From the NCBI GenBank assembly GCA_041393535.1, contig JAWKJY010000002.1, positions 496,001 through 560,000 of the forward strand: 64,000 bases of DNA, written 5' to 3'. Under the pieces are notes generated by a model. The model had not been told where the DNA came from, did no database searches, and was given only the letters and a program-made list of their open reading frames with translations. Position 1 is the first letter of the stretch, and every line of letters starts with the position of its first letter. Of this stretch, positions 31,458 through 38,266 are shown piece by piece. A program made the translations under genes and the position numbers. This DNA is from JAWKJY01 sp041393535. Its GTDB lineage: Bacteria > Actinomycetota > Thermoleophilia > Gaiellales > Gaiellaceae.

Positions 31458-33297
31458 GTGGCGGCGAAGCGTGGACGCAAGCAGGGGGGAGGGGAGCTGC
31501 TCGAGCTCGCCCAGGCCGCGCGCGCGCTCGGGATCGAGAAGCGCGCGCTCCGCGCCGCGGTCGACGACGGGCGCGTGCCCGCCGGCCGGGGCCTGCGGCT
31601 CGAGCGGGAGATCGTCGACCGGCTGGCGAAGGACCCGCCACCCTGCCTCGTCGCCGTCCAGGCGGCCCGCGCGTCGCGGCGCCCGGTGCGGCTCGGCCCG
31701 GACGTCCGCGTCTCGGTCCCGGCGCGCCGGACGCCGCCCGAGACGGTCGTCGCCCACCTCGGGCCGACCAACTCCGGCAAGACGCACGACGCGCTCGCGT
31801 TCCTCGCCGAGCGCGGCCGCGGCGTCTACGCGGCGCCCCTCCGGATGCTCGCCCAGGAGGCGCACCAGCGCCTGAGCGCCCGGCTCGGCGCCGACCGGGT
31901 CGGCCTGCTGACCGGGGAGGAGCGGGTCGAGGAGACGGCGCCGATCCTCTGCTGCACCGCCGAGATGGCGCCGATGGCCGGCGACACGCTCGTCCTCGAC
32001 GAGGTGCACTGGGCGGCCGACCGGGAGCGCGGCTCCGCGTGGACGACGCTCCTCGTCGGCGCCGAGTACCGCCACGTCCGGCTGATCGGGGCGCTCGACG
32101 CGCTGCCGCTCGTCGAGCGGGCCTTCCCCGAGGCCGAGGTGGTCGTGCACGAGCGCAAGGGCCTCCTCTCCTGGGTGGGAGAGCTCGACATCGCGCGGCT
32201 CGAGCCGGGCACCGTGGTCGTCGCCTTCTCACGCCGCGCCGTCCTCGGCCTCGCCGGCGAGCTGAACCGCCACCGCCCGGGCAAGGTCGGCGCGCTCTAC
32301 GGGGCGATGCCCGTGCCGTCGCGGCGCAAGGAGATCGAGCGCTTCATCGCCGGCGAGGCCGAGGTGATCGCCGCCACGGACGTGCTCGGCCACGGCGTCA
32401 ACCTGCCGTGCGAGACGATCGTCTTCGCCGAGACGGACAAGTTCGACGGCGACGTCCGCCGCGCGCTCGAGCCGTGGGAGCTGGCCCAGATCGCCGGCCG
32501 GGCCGGGCGCTTCGGCCACCACGAGGTGGGCAAGGTCGGCATCCTCGGCGGGCTCGCCTGGGCGACGCCGAAGGGGCCGCTCGTCGAGTCGGCGCTCGCG
32601 CCGCACGTGCCGCTCCCGGGCGGGCTGCTGGGCTACCGGCGCGTCAAGAACGGCCGGCTCGGGCCGCGGCTCTCCGACCTCGGCGTCGAGCGGGCCGACG
32701 ACCTCGACCGCGCGCTCCTGGCCTGGGAGGAGCTGGCCCGGCGCGAGTTCGCGGGCGCGAGCTGGCTCCGGTCGAGCCGGTCGAGCCGCTCGTCGAGCGC
32801 CTCGTCGAGGTGCGGCTCGCGTTCGGACGGCGCCGGCACATCCCGCTCGACCTCGACGACGCCTGGGCCTTCGCGACGGCGCCGCTCGACGCGGAGGAGC
32901 ACGGCCCGCTGCTGCAGACGATGGCGCTCGCCGTCAACGGCGACGTCGTCGCGGCGCGCACGCTCGCGACCCAGCTCGACCTCTCGCGCCTCGTCGCGCT
33001 CGACCTCGCCGAGGCCGAGGAGGCCGGCCGGCGCGCCGCCGCGCTGCGCTGGCTCGCGCTCCGCTTCCCGGGCATCCCCGGCGTGACGATCGAGGCGGCC
33101 GCCGCGCTCGAGAGGCCGCCGCGCTGCGCGTGGTCGAGCTGCTCGACGCCGAGATCCGCGCGGCGCGGATCGGCCGCTGCCAGGCGTGCAACAGGCCGTG
33201 CGCCCCGTGGGCGACCCTGTGCGACCGCTGCTGGCAGCGCCGCCCGCCGCCGCCGGCCCGCCGCGGCCCCGCGCCGCGGCGGCCGCCGCGGCGCTGA
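31458..33297 (+). CDS. Suv3-like RNA helicase with C-terminal zinc ribbon (two frame breaks here)
   Basis: An SF2 helicase resembling mitochondrial/bacterial SUV3, an RNA-decay helicase. N-terminal residues about 15-57 look like a short helix-turn-helix (LGIEKRALRAAVDDGRVP). Walker A is GPTNSGKTH (102-110), the Walker B motif is VLDEVHWA, motif V region is ATDVLGHGVNLP and motif VI is QIAGRAGRFG. The frame drops by one base near 32765 (before APVEPVEPLVERLVEVRLAF) and again near 33110. The last part encodes a C-x2-C-x3-C and C-x2-C cluster (CQACNRPC, CDRC) and ends at 33297. It lies between the S41 protease and smpB. Confidence 0.8.
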
Positions 33298-33323
33298 CCG
33301 GCGGCCGCTCGAGGGCGCGCCCG

Positions 33324-33329
33324 TAGAAT
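33324..33329 (+). promoter_or_regulatory. Leaderless -10 box for smpB
   Basis: TAGAAT ends 6 nt before ATG 33336. Confidence 0.6.
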
Positions 33330-33335
33330 CGTCGG

Positions 33336-33806
33336 ATGGCCCGGCCCCAGGGAAGCAAGCCGATCGCGGAGAACCGCAAGGCGCGGCACGAGTACGAGCT
33401 GCTCGACCGCTTCGAGGCGGGCATCTCGCTCACCGGCACCGAGGTGAAGTCGCTGCGCGCGGGCGGCGGCAACATCCAGCGCGCCTACGCGATCCTGCGC
33501 GGCGGCGAGCTGTGGCTGACGGGCGCGAACATCGCCGAGTACGCCCAGGGGAACCTCAGGAACCACGATCCCGAGCGCGACCGCAAGCTCCTGCTGAAGC
33601 GGCGCGAGCTCGACGAGCTGGCCGGCAAGACGGCCGAGAAGGGCCTGACGCTCGTCCCGACCCGCATGTACTTCAAGGACGGCAGGGTGAAGGTCGAGGT
33701 CGCGCTCGCCCGCGGCAAGGACGTCCGCGACAAGCGCCGCGACATCGCCGAGCGCGACTCGAAGCGCGAGCTCGACCGTGCGCTCAAGAGCCGCCGCTTC
33801 GACTGA
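33336..33806 (+). CDS. smpB: SsrA-binding protein SmpB
   Basis: A 156-residue partner of tmRNA in ribosome rescue. ENRKARHEYELLDRFEAGISLTGTEVKSLR, GNLRNHDPERDRKLLL and the C-terminal basic tail KDVRDKRRDIAERDSKRELDRALK are all family blocks. Its own tmRNA gene follows 57 bp downstream. Confidence 0.97.
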   Translation: MARPQGSKPIAENRKARHEYELLDRFEAGISLTGTEVKSLRAGGGNIQRAYAILRGGELWLTGANIAEYAQGNLRNHDPERDRKLLLKRRELDELAGKTAEKGLTLVPTRMYFKDGRVKVEVALARGKDVRDKRRDIAERDSKRELDRALKSRRFD

Positions 33807-33843
33807 TCCCCGCCCGCGGGAAGCGATCCGCCCCGCCCGTCGT

Positions 33844-33849
33844 TAGACT
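33844..33849 (+). promoter_or_regulatory. Probable -10 box for tmRNA
   Basis: TAGACT is 14 nt before the mature 5' end, consistent with a short precursor trimmed by RNase P. Confidence 0.5.
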
Positions 33850-33863
33850 GGGTACACACATAG

Positions 33864-34222
33864 GGGGGCGTCCTGGTTTCGACGTGGTCGGTTCTCCGAA
33901 CGAGCTGCAAGCCGAGGTCGCCGGTTGGCCTCGTAAATCCACCGGCACCAAGGAAGTGCGGACTCTGATCTCGCACTCGCCGCCTAACTAACACTTAGGT
34001 GACGCGTCGCCCGGCCCTCGCCCGCGGGTCCGGATCCGGCGTCAACAAGCGGGCTCGCTTCCAAGGGAGAGCCACTCGCCCGCGGAGGGACTCAGCAGGA
34101 GGGCTGGCACGACGGAAGGCAGCCCCGTAGCCGTCCGGCGTGCGAGAGCAAACTCGGGGCTACGCTTGTAGACGCTCGTCTCGGTGCGGCCGCGGACGCG
34201 GGTTCGATTCCCGCCGCCTCCA
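33864..34222 (+). ncRNA. ssrA: Transfer-messenger RNA
   Basis: The 5' end GGGGGCG pairs with CGCCTCC at 34215-34221 to form the acceptor stem, with A34222 as discriminator; CCA is not encoded. CTGGTTTCGAC near the 5' end and GGTTCGATTCCCGCC at the 3' end are the D-like and T-arm signatures. GGTTGGCCTCGTAAA marks the start of the mRNA-like part. The best tag frame begins at GCG 33958 and reads ADSDLALAA with stop TAA 33985-33987. The T arm and acceptor 3' strand double as the integration site of the adjacent element. Confidence 0.95.
34197..34222 (+). repeat. attL: 26-bp direct repeat at the ssrA 3' end
   Basis: Twenty-six bases of the tmRNA T arm and acceptor strand recur identically at 40207-40232. 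The integrase gene lies 77 bp away, so this is the element end on the gene side. Confidence 0.92.
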
Positions 34223-34248
34223 TTTTCCCCCGCTCAGAGGCGCTTTTT

Positions 34249-34286
34249 CGATCGAAACGATTCGGCCGGAACAGCGTCGATCGGAA
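34249..34286. repeat. CGATCGRAA motifs next to attL
   Basis: Two copies, 34249-34257 and 34278-34286, lie between attL and the integrase stop. Related copies occur at 36318-36326 and inverted at 36349-36357. They may be arm-type integrase or excisionase sites. Confidence 0.45.
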
Positions 34287-34299
34287 TAGTTGTCCGCAC

Positions 34300-35379
34300 C
34301 TACTCGCCCCAGACGCGGCGCATCTTCTCTTCGAGGTCAGCGGGCGACCCCTGCACGTAGATGTTCGCGGTCGTACTGACGTCGGCGTGGCCGAGCAGCT
34401 GCTGGGTCGCGTAGATGTCGCCGGTCGCGAGGTAGAACTCGGTCCCGGACGTGTAGCGGGCGCCGTGCATCTTCTTGCCGTGCGTCGTGCCCTCGTCGAC
34501 GACGCCGGCCCGGGTCAGGCAGCGATACCACCAGCGATGGAGCGCGGGCCCGGAGAGCGGCTTGCGTCTGTCTTCCCAGATCACGGTGCCCTTCGGGCCG
34601 CGCTTCTGCAGGTAGAGCAGGTGCTCGAGCGGATCCCGGCGTCGGGAGAGCTCGGCAAGCTCCTGGCGCAGCTCCTCGGTCGGGATCGGCGTGTGGCGGA
34701 TCTTCCCGCTCTTGCCGTGGACGCGCAGGCGCCGGCGGCCGAGGTCGAAGTCGCGATAGCGGATCGCGGCGAGCTCGCCCTTGCGAAGCCCCATCAGGAA
34801 GAGGAGCTTGAGCGCGACGCGATCGCGCAGCTCGGGCTGAACGGCGACGATCCGCACCACGTCCTCCGAGGAGAAGAGCTCGCGCTCGACGTCGCGGAGG
34901 CGTGGCGAGCGGATGGGAACGACCGGGTTGCCGTGGAGCTTGAACTCGGCCTGGGCCCACTTGAAGAAGGACATCAGCACGGCGCGGACCTTCTTGCGCG
35001 TCCGTGGTGCAGCCTCGCCCCAGCGCTCGTCGATGAAGCCTCGGAGGCGGGACGTGCCCTCGGGCGGCTCGAAGTCGCGAAGCTCGAGGTCGGCGTGGTC
35101 GATCGCGAGCTTGGCGAGGATCGCCTCGTAGTCGCGCAGCGTCTCGGCAGTCGCGCCGTACTCGTTGCGGAACCAGCGGATGAAGTGCGCGACCTCGAGA
35201 CCGACGGGCGTCGACCGGTAGGACTTGTCCTTCACGGCCTCTCGCATGATCCGGGCCGCATCCCGGAGCGTCAAGAGGGGGACGCCTGCGGATTCCCGAC
35301 GCTTCGCCAAGCGCGCCGGCACGGGTGAGGTCTCGACCGCAGTCGGCTCGAAGCTCAGCTGCCCGACCCGGGCCTCCAT
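34300..35379 (-). CDS. int: Tyrosine recombinase/integrase
   Basis: A 359-residue site-specific recombinase. An N-terminal SAM-like core-binding domain (about residues 56-148) precedes the catalytic domain with the full residue set: Arg199 (GLRKGEL), Lys223 (HGKSGK), His305 and Arg308 (HGARYT), His331 (LLGHAD) and the nucleophile Tyr341 (ANIYVQ). It reads toward attL, as is usual for tmRNA/tRNA-targeted islands. It is intact, so the element may still excise. The start ATG abuts an imperfect palindrome, suggesting repression. Confidence 0.95.
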   Translation of the reverse strand: MEARVGQLSFEPTAVETSPVPARLAKRRESAGVPLLTLRDAARIMREAVKDKSYRSTPVGLEVAHFIRWFRNEYGATAETLRDYEAILAKLAIDHADLELRDFEPPEGTSRLRGFIDERWGEAAPRTRKKVRAVLMSFFKWAQAEFKLHGNPVVPIRSPRLRDVERELFSSEDVVRIVAVQPELRDRVALKLLFLMGLRKGELAAIRYRDFDLGRRRLRVHGKSGKIRHTPIPTEELRQELAELSRRRDPLEHLLYLQKRGPKGTVIWEDRRKPLSGPALHRWWYRCLTRAGVVDEGTTHGKKMHGARYTSGTEFYLATGDIYATQQLLGHADVSTTANIYVQGSPADLEEKMRRVWGE

Positions 35380-35417
35380 ATACGTAACCTATAGATCACG
35401 TATGGTGTTGTCAACAC
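35380..35417. promoter_or_regulatory. Divergent control region with two palindromes (int / HTH genes)
   Basis: On the minus strand TTGACA (35414-35409) and TATAGG (35393-35388), 15 nt apart, form a promoter for int. An imperfect 24-bp palindrome beginning and ending in ATACGT/ACGTAT (35380-35403) covers its -10. A perfect GTGTTG-T-CAACAC palindrome (35405-35417) covers the -35. Both are good operator candidates for the adjacent HTH protein. Confidence 0.65.
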
Positions 35418-35421
35418 GAGA

Positions 35422-35427
35422 TAGGCT
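35422..35427 (+). promoter_or_regulatory. Leaderless -10 box for the HTH gene
   Basis: TAGGCT ends 7 nt before GTG 35435 and supports that start over the in-frame ATG 35402, which lies upstream of the box. Confidence 0.55.
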
Positions 35428-35434
35428 AGAAGCA

Positions 35435-35731
35435 GTGCGGAGCGGACAACTCATCCAGGAGGCCCGGCTGCGGGCGAAGCTGACGCAGGCTGAATTGGCC
35501 GCGCGGCTCGGGCGCGACCGTGCGCAGGTGGCACGCTGGGAGACGGGTGGGCAGGAGCCGAGCTTCGAGAACCTCCGAGCCGTGATCGAGGCGTGCGGGT
35601 TCGTCCTGCGGGTCGAGATCGCCGAGCCGGAGGCGGACACGGAGCTCGATGCGGTGCTCGAGGCGAGCTTGCGCCTGGCACCGCAGCAGCGACTGCAGCG
35701 GCTCATGGAGGCCGACGAGGGCGCTGAGTGA
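35435..35731 (+). CDS. XRE-type helix-turn-helix regulator (antitoxin-like)
   Basis: A 98-residue protein whose first half is a typical XRE HTH (LIQEARLRAKLTQAELAARLGRDRAQVARWETGGQEPSFENL, residues about 5-46). A short acidic, helical C-terminus follows. It overlaps the next gene by four bases (GTGA), the usual arrangement of an antitoxin/toxin or regulator/effector pair. It is divergent from the integrase and the shared gap has two palindromes, so it may repress both. Confidence 0.82.
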   Translation: MRSGQLIQEARLRAKLTQAELAARLGRDRAQVARWETGGQEPSFENLRAVIEACGFVLRVEIAEPEADTELDAVLEASLRLAPQQRLQRLMEADEGAE

Positions 35732-36213
35732 GCTCCCAGTCGCGGTTCGACGCCTACGCGCTGCTCGGCCTGCTCGATCGTGCGCGACTCGACTACGTGA
35801 TCATCGGCGGCGTCGCTCGCGTGATCCGCGGCTCGGGCGAGCGGACGAGCGGACTCGATATCGTCCCGAACCTCAACGAGCGGGGGCGCGCCCGACTGCA
35901 GAAGCTGCTCCAGGAGCTCGGCGGGCGCGATGACGTCGGCTCGCAGCCTCTCGACCTGAACACACCGCACGGGCGCCTCCGCATCGTGCCGACGCCGTGG
36001 GGGACGGAGGGCTACGAGGATCTTCGTCGGCGGGCCGGGCGCGAGCACCTCGGAGGTTTCTTGCGGCCGCAGGTGGCCTCGATCGTCGATCTCGCACGCA
36101 TGGCCGAGGCGAGCCCGCGTCCGGAGGACGGCGAGCGTCTCGTCCGGCTTCGGCGGCTCATGGAGCTCGAGCACCGCCTCGGTCGCACCCATGGGCTTGG
36201 CGTCGACCGCTGA
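35728..36213 (+). CDS. Nucleotidyltransferase-fold protein with altered catalytic motif
   Basis: A 161-residue protein with the start of an AbiEii/MNT-like fold: DYVIIGGVARVIRGSGERTSGLDIVP (residues about 22-47). The GG pair (27-28) is present, but in the T-x-D-hydrophobic-D motif the first Asp is Gly42, leaving only Asp44; activity may be lost or changed. It overlaps the HTH gene and probably forms a two-gene toxin-antitoxin-like unit with it. This is inferred from fold and operon structure only. Confidence 0.65.
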   Translation: MSSQSRFDAYALLGLLDRARLDYVIIGGVARVIRGSGERTSGLDIVPNLNERGRARLQKLLQELGGRDDVGSQPLDLNTPHGRLRIVPTPWGTEGYEDLRRRAGREHLGGFLRPQVASIVDLARMAEASPRPEDGERLVRLRRLMELEHRLGRTHGLGVDR

Positions 36214-36460
36214 CCTACCGGTCAAGCGGCCGGGGCGGGTGTTCGAGCGGCCGCCTTGATCCGAATAGCAAGCTGCACACATATGCATCATCCGATGCCC
36301 CGGTCTAGGGTCGCGGTCGATCGGAACTATCAGAGCCCGCTCGAATCGTTCCGATCGGGCCCGCCGAGGGCTTGACTCCCGCCATGGGGTTGCCGATCAT
36401 CAGGAGTGGACAAAGTCCACAAACCCCCCAAAGAGCACACCAAGGCGCTATAGTCGAGTC
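36214..36460. promoter_or_regulatory. Intergenic control region with two inverted repeats
   Basis: CGATCGGAAC (36318-36327) and its exact complement GTTCCGATCG (36348-36357) flank 20 bp. GTGGAC-AAA-GTCCAC (36406-36420) is a perfect 15-bp palindrome upstream of the MerR-like gene. A -10 box TATAGT (36449-36454) ends 6 nt before its ATG. Confidence 0.6.
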
Positions 36461-36724
36461 ATGGCCACCAAGGAGTTCCTCAACGTTCGTGAGACGGCCG
36501 AGACGCTCGGTGTCCACGAGAACACGATCCGCAACTGGGAGGCCCGCGGGCTTTTGCGCGCGGTCCGTCTGCCCGGCAGTGGCTTCCGGCGCTTTTCGGA
36601 AGCCGAGGTCGAGCGCCTGCGGAACGACATGTTCGAGCAGCTCGCACCGGCGACTGAGGGGCCGGTCGTGAGCCCGGGGCGCGAGCGCCGCGGTCGGCTC
36701 GTCTTCGGCGACGCGGACGAGTAG
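36461..36724 (+). CDS. Small MerR/excisionase-like DNA-binding protein
   Basis: An 87-residue protein with an N-terminal winged helix: FLNVRETAETLGVHENTIRNWEARGLL then SGFRRFSEAEVERLR. This is the helix-turn-helix 17/MerR-like fold of excisionases. The C-terminal tail is Glu/Arg-rich. In an integrase-bearing element it could be the recombination directionality factor or a regulator. The leaderless promoter and palindrome upstream suggest autoregulation. Confidence 0.75.
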   Translation: MATKEFLNVRETAETLGVHENTIRNWEARGLLRAVRLPGSGFRRFSEAEVERLRNDMFEQLAPATEGPVVSPGRERRGRLVFGDADE

Positions 36725-36753
36725 CGCGTCTCGAGGTCGGCCGGGCCGGCCGA

Positions 36754-36759
36754 TAGCCT
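36754..36759 (+). promoter_or_regulatory. Leaderless -10 box for the unknown island gene
   Basis: TAGCCT ends 6 nt before ATG 36766. Confidence 0.55.
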
Positions 36760-36765
36760 GCGACG

Positions 36766-37344
36766 ATGCCGCCGAGACCGGAGCGACCGTCCGACGACGA
36801 CTACTACGAGCGCGACCGCGTCGAGCTGTTCAGTCAGGGAGACCTCTTCCGAGACGTTCCGCTCGCGTACCCACTACCGGCCGACCAGCTCGTGGTTGAC
36901 GAGAGCGGCGGCGGCCGCCGCTTCCTGAGCGGCCCGCTCAAGTTCGGGACGGCGATGCTGATCACGCCGAGCTGCTCGATGGGGGCGCAGGGAGCCGCGG
37001 GCTACGGGCACCCCGTGAGAACGCTGGTGCCGGTGTTGCCGGTCGATGACCTCGTCGCGCGCGGAGTCCTGAAGAAGGCGACGCTCGGCGACTTGCGACG
37101 GTTCGACCACCTGGTCAACTACATGTACTTGCCGCCGTGCGAGGTCGACGAGCTCGAGTTCTCGATGCCGGAGAGCGTCGCGCTCCTGTACATGCCCGTC
37201 ACCCTTCACCACGCGTTCCTCGACGGCCAGCGGGTCTCGCAGCTGGCGTATCGTGGTGCACAGCAGCTCCAGCGGAAGCTCGTGTGGTTTTACTCAGGCT
37301 GGCTCGAGGACGATCTCGACCTCTTCCAACCGCCTATGGACTAG
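36766..37344 (+). CDS. Unknown island protein with QGDLFRDVPL-type N-terminus
   Basis: A 192-residue soluble protein I do not recognise by name. It starts with an acidic segment (SDDDYYERDRVELFSQGDLFRDVPLAYPLP, about residues 9-38). A beta-rich core follows with AMLITPSCSMG (about residues 64-74), then a helical end (HHAFLDGQRVSQLAYRGAQQLQRKLVWFYSGW). The early QGD-x3-DVP block together with a later TxxCD-like strand recurs, to my knowledge, in small accessory-island proteins of unknown role. It directly precedes the HEPN-type gene with its own promoter. Confidence 0.6.
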   Translation: MPPRPERPSDDDYYERDRVELFSQGDLFRDVPLAYPLPADQLVVDESGGGRRFLSGPLKFGTAMLITPSCSMGAQGAAGYGHPVRTLVPVLPVDDLVARGVLKKATLGDLRRFDHLVNYMYLPPCEVDELEFSMPESVALLYMPVTLHHAFLDGQRVSQLAYRGAQQLQRKLVWFYSGWLEDDLDLFQPPMD

Positions 37345-37370
37345 TCACAAGACCCAGCCGATCGAAGGCG

Positions 37371-37376
37371 TACGCT
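37371..37376 (+). promoter_or_regulatory. Leaderless -10 box for the HEPN-type gene
   Basis: TACGCT ends 8 nt before ATG 37385, supporting that start; the frame is open upstream but lacks codon bias. Confidence 0.5.
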
Positions 37377-37384
37377 GTCGCCAC

Positions 37385-38245
37385 ATGAAGATTCCGACCC
37401 TCACTGACGCGATCGTGCAGGCGATCGCGGATCTCTTCGATGCTGATCGGCGGCCCGCGCACTCAGATCTGGATCGCCTATTTGCCCGTGCTGGCCTTCA
37501 AGCCGGCGATCCCAGACAGAACAACCCGAGTCTCATGATCGGGAAGCGAAAGCGTGTCTTGGGTGTCTTGACGTACGCCCTCGACAACGATCGAGCCGCC
37601 GGCGCGAGGCTGGTCGCTCAGCTGTTGGCGACGATACGTGGAATCGGAGGCTTCGATCCGAATTCTGACGATTACGTCGGGGCTGAGGTCGTCCGGAACG
37701 CGCGTACAGCGGTTCGGGATCAGGGCTATGACCTCAGTGACGACGGCCATCTGCGGCCGCTGTCTCTTGAGGGGCTTGAAGGTGCTGAGCTCTCCGACGC
37801 GTTGGGGCTGTACGTTCGTCGGGCCCGCTCAGGGCATCAAGACGCCGCCCTCGTTGCCGGAACCGGAAAAGACCTGCTCGAGGCAGTCGCGCGCCATGTC
37901 CTCGTCAGTGAACGGGGATCCTACGACGAACGCATGAACTTTCCCATGACGCTTTTTCACGCGTTCTATGTGCGCGATCTCGCGACCCCACCTGGTGACT
38001 TGCTAAGCGCGTGGGAGCAGAAACTAGATTCAGATCCGCGCCGGCGACTTGAGCAGACCCTCTATTTGGTGGGTCTGGCCGTGAATAAGCTGCGCAATGC
38101 GCAGGGAACCGGACATGGGAGGCCGTTCATGCCGGCGGTCACGGAGCGGGAAGCGAAGCTCGCGATCGAGTCAATGGGGCTGGTAGCCGAACTGCTCCTC
38201 GAGAATGGGTCGCAACCGGAGAGCGGACGCGCCGTGTCGTCTTGA
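37385..38245 (+). CDS. Abi_C/HEPN-type protein, putative abortive-infection effector
   Basis: A 286-residue protein. The N-terminal about 90 residues form a helical domain (DLDRLFARAGLQAGDP, GKRKRVLGVLTYALDND). The C-terminal part has the abortive-infection C-terminal (Abi_C) organisation: GKDLLEAVARHVL, then VNKLRNAQGTGHG, then EREAKLAIESMGLVAELLL. Within it Arg237-Asn-x5-His244 is an R-x4-6-H motif of HEPN ribonucleases. The likely role is RNA cleavage in response to infection, as known for HEPN effectors. Base composition is less G+C-rich than in the flanks. The helicase gene follows after 21 bp. Confidence 0.72.
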   Translation: MKIPTLTDAIVQAIADLFDADRRPAHSDLDRLFARAGLQAGDPRQNNPSLMIGKRKRVLGVLTYALDNDRAAGARLVAQLLATIRGIGGFDPNSDDYVGAEVVRNARTAVRDQGYDLSDDGHLRPLSLEGLEGAELSDALGLYVRRARSGHQDAALVAGTGKDLLEAVARHVLVSERGSYDERMNFPMTLFHAFYVRDLATPPGDLLSAWEQKLDSDPRRRLEQTLYLVGLAVNKLRNAQGTGHGRPFMPAVTEREAKLAIESMGLVAELLLENGSQPESGRAVSS

Positions 38246-38254
38246 CCGGGCCTC

Positions 38255-38260
38255 TAGACT
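38255..38260 (+). promoter_or_regulatory. Leaderless -10 box for the UvrD-like helicase
   Basis: TAGACT ends 6 nt before ATG 38267. Confidence 0.55.
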
Positions 38261-38266
38261 TGAGCG

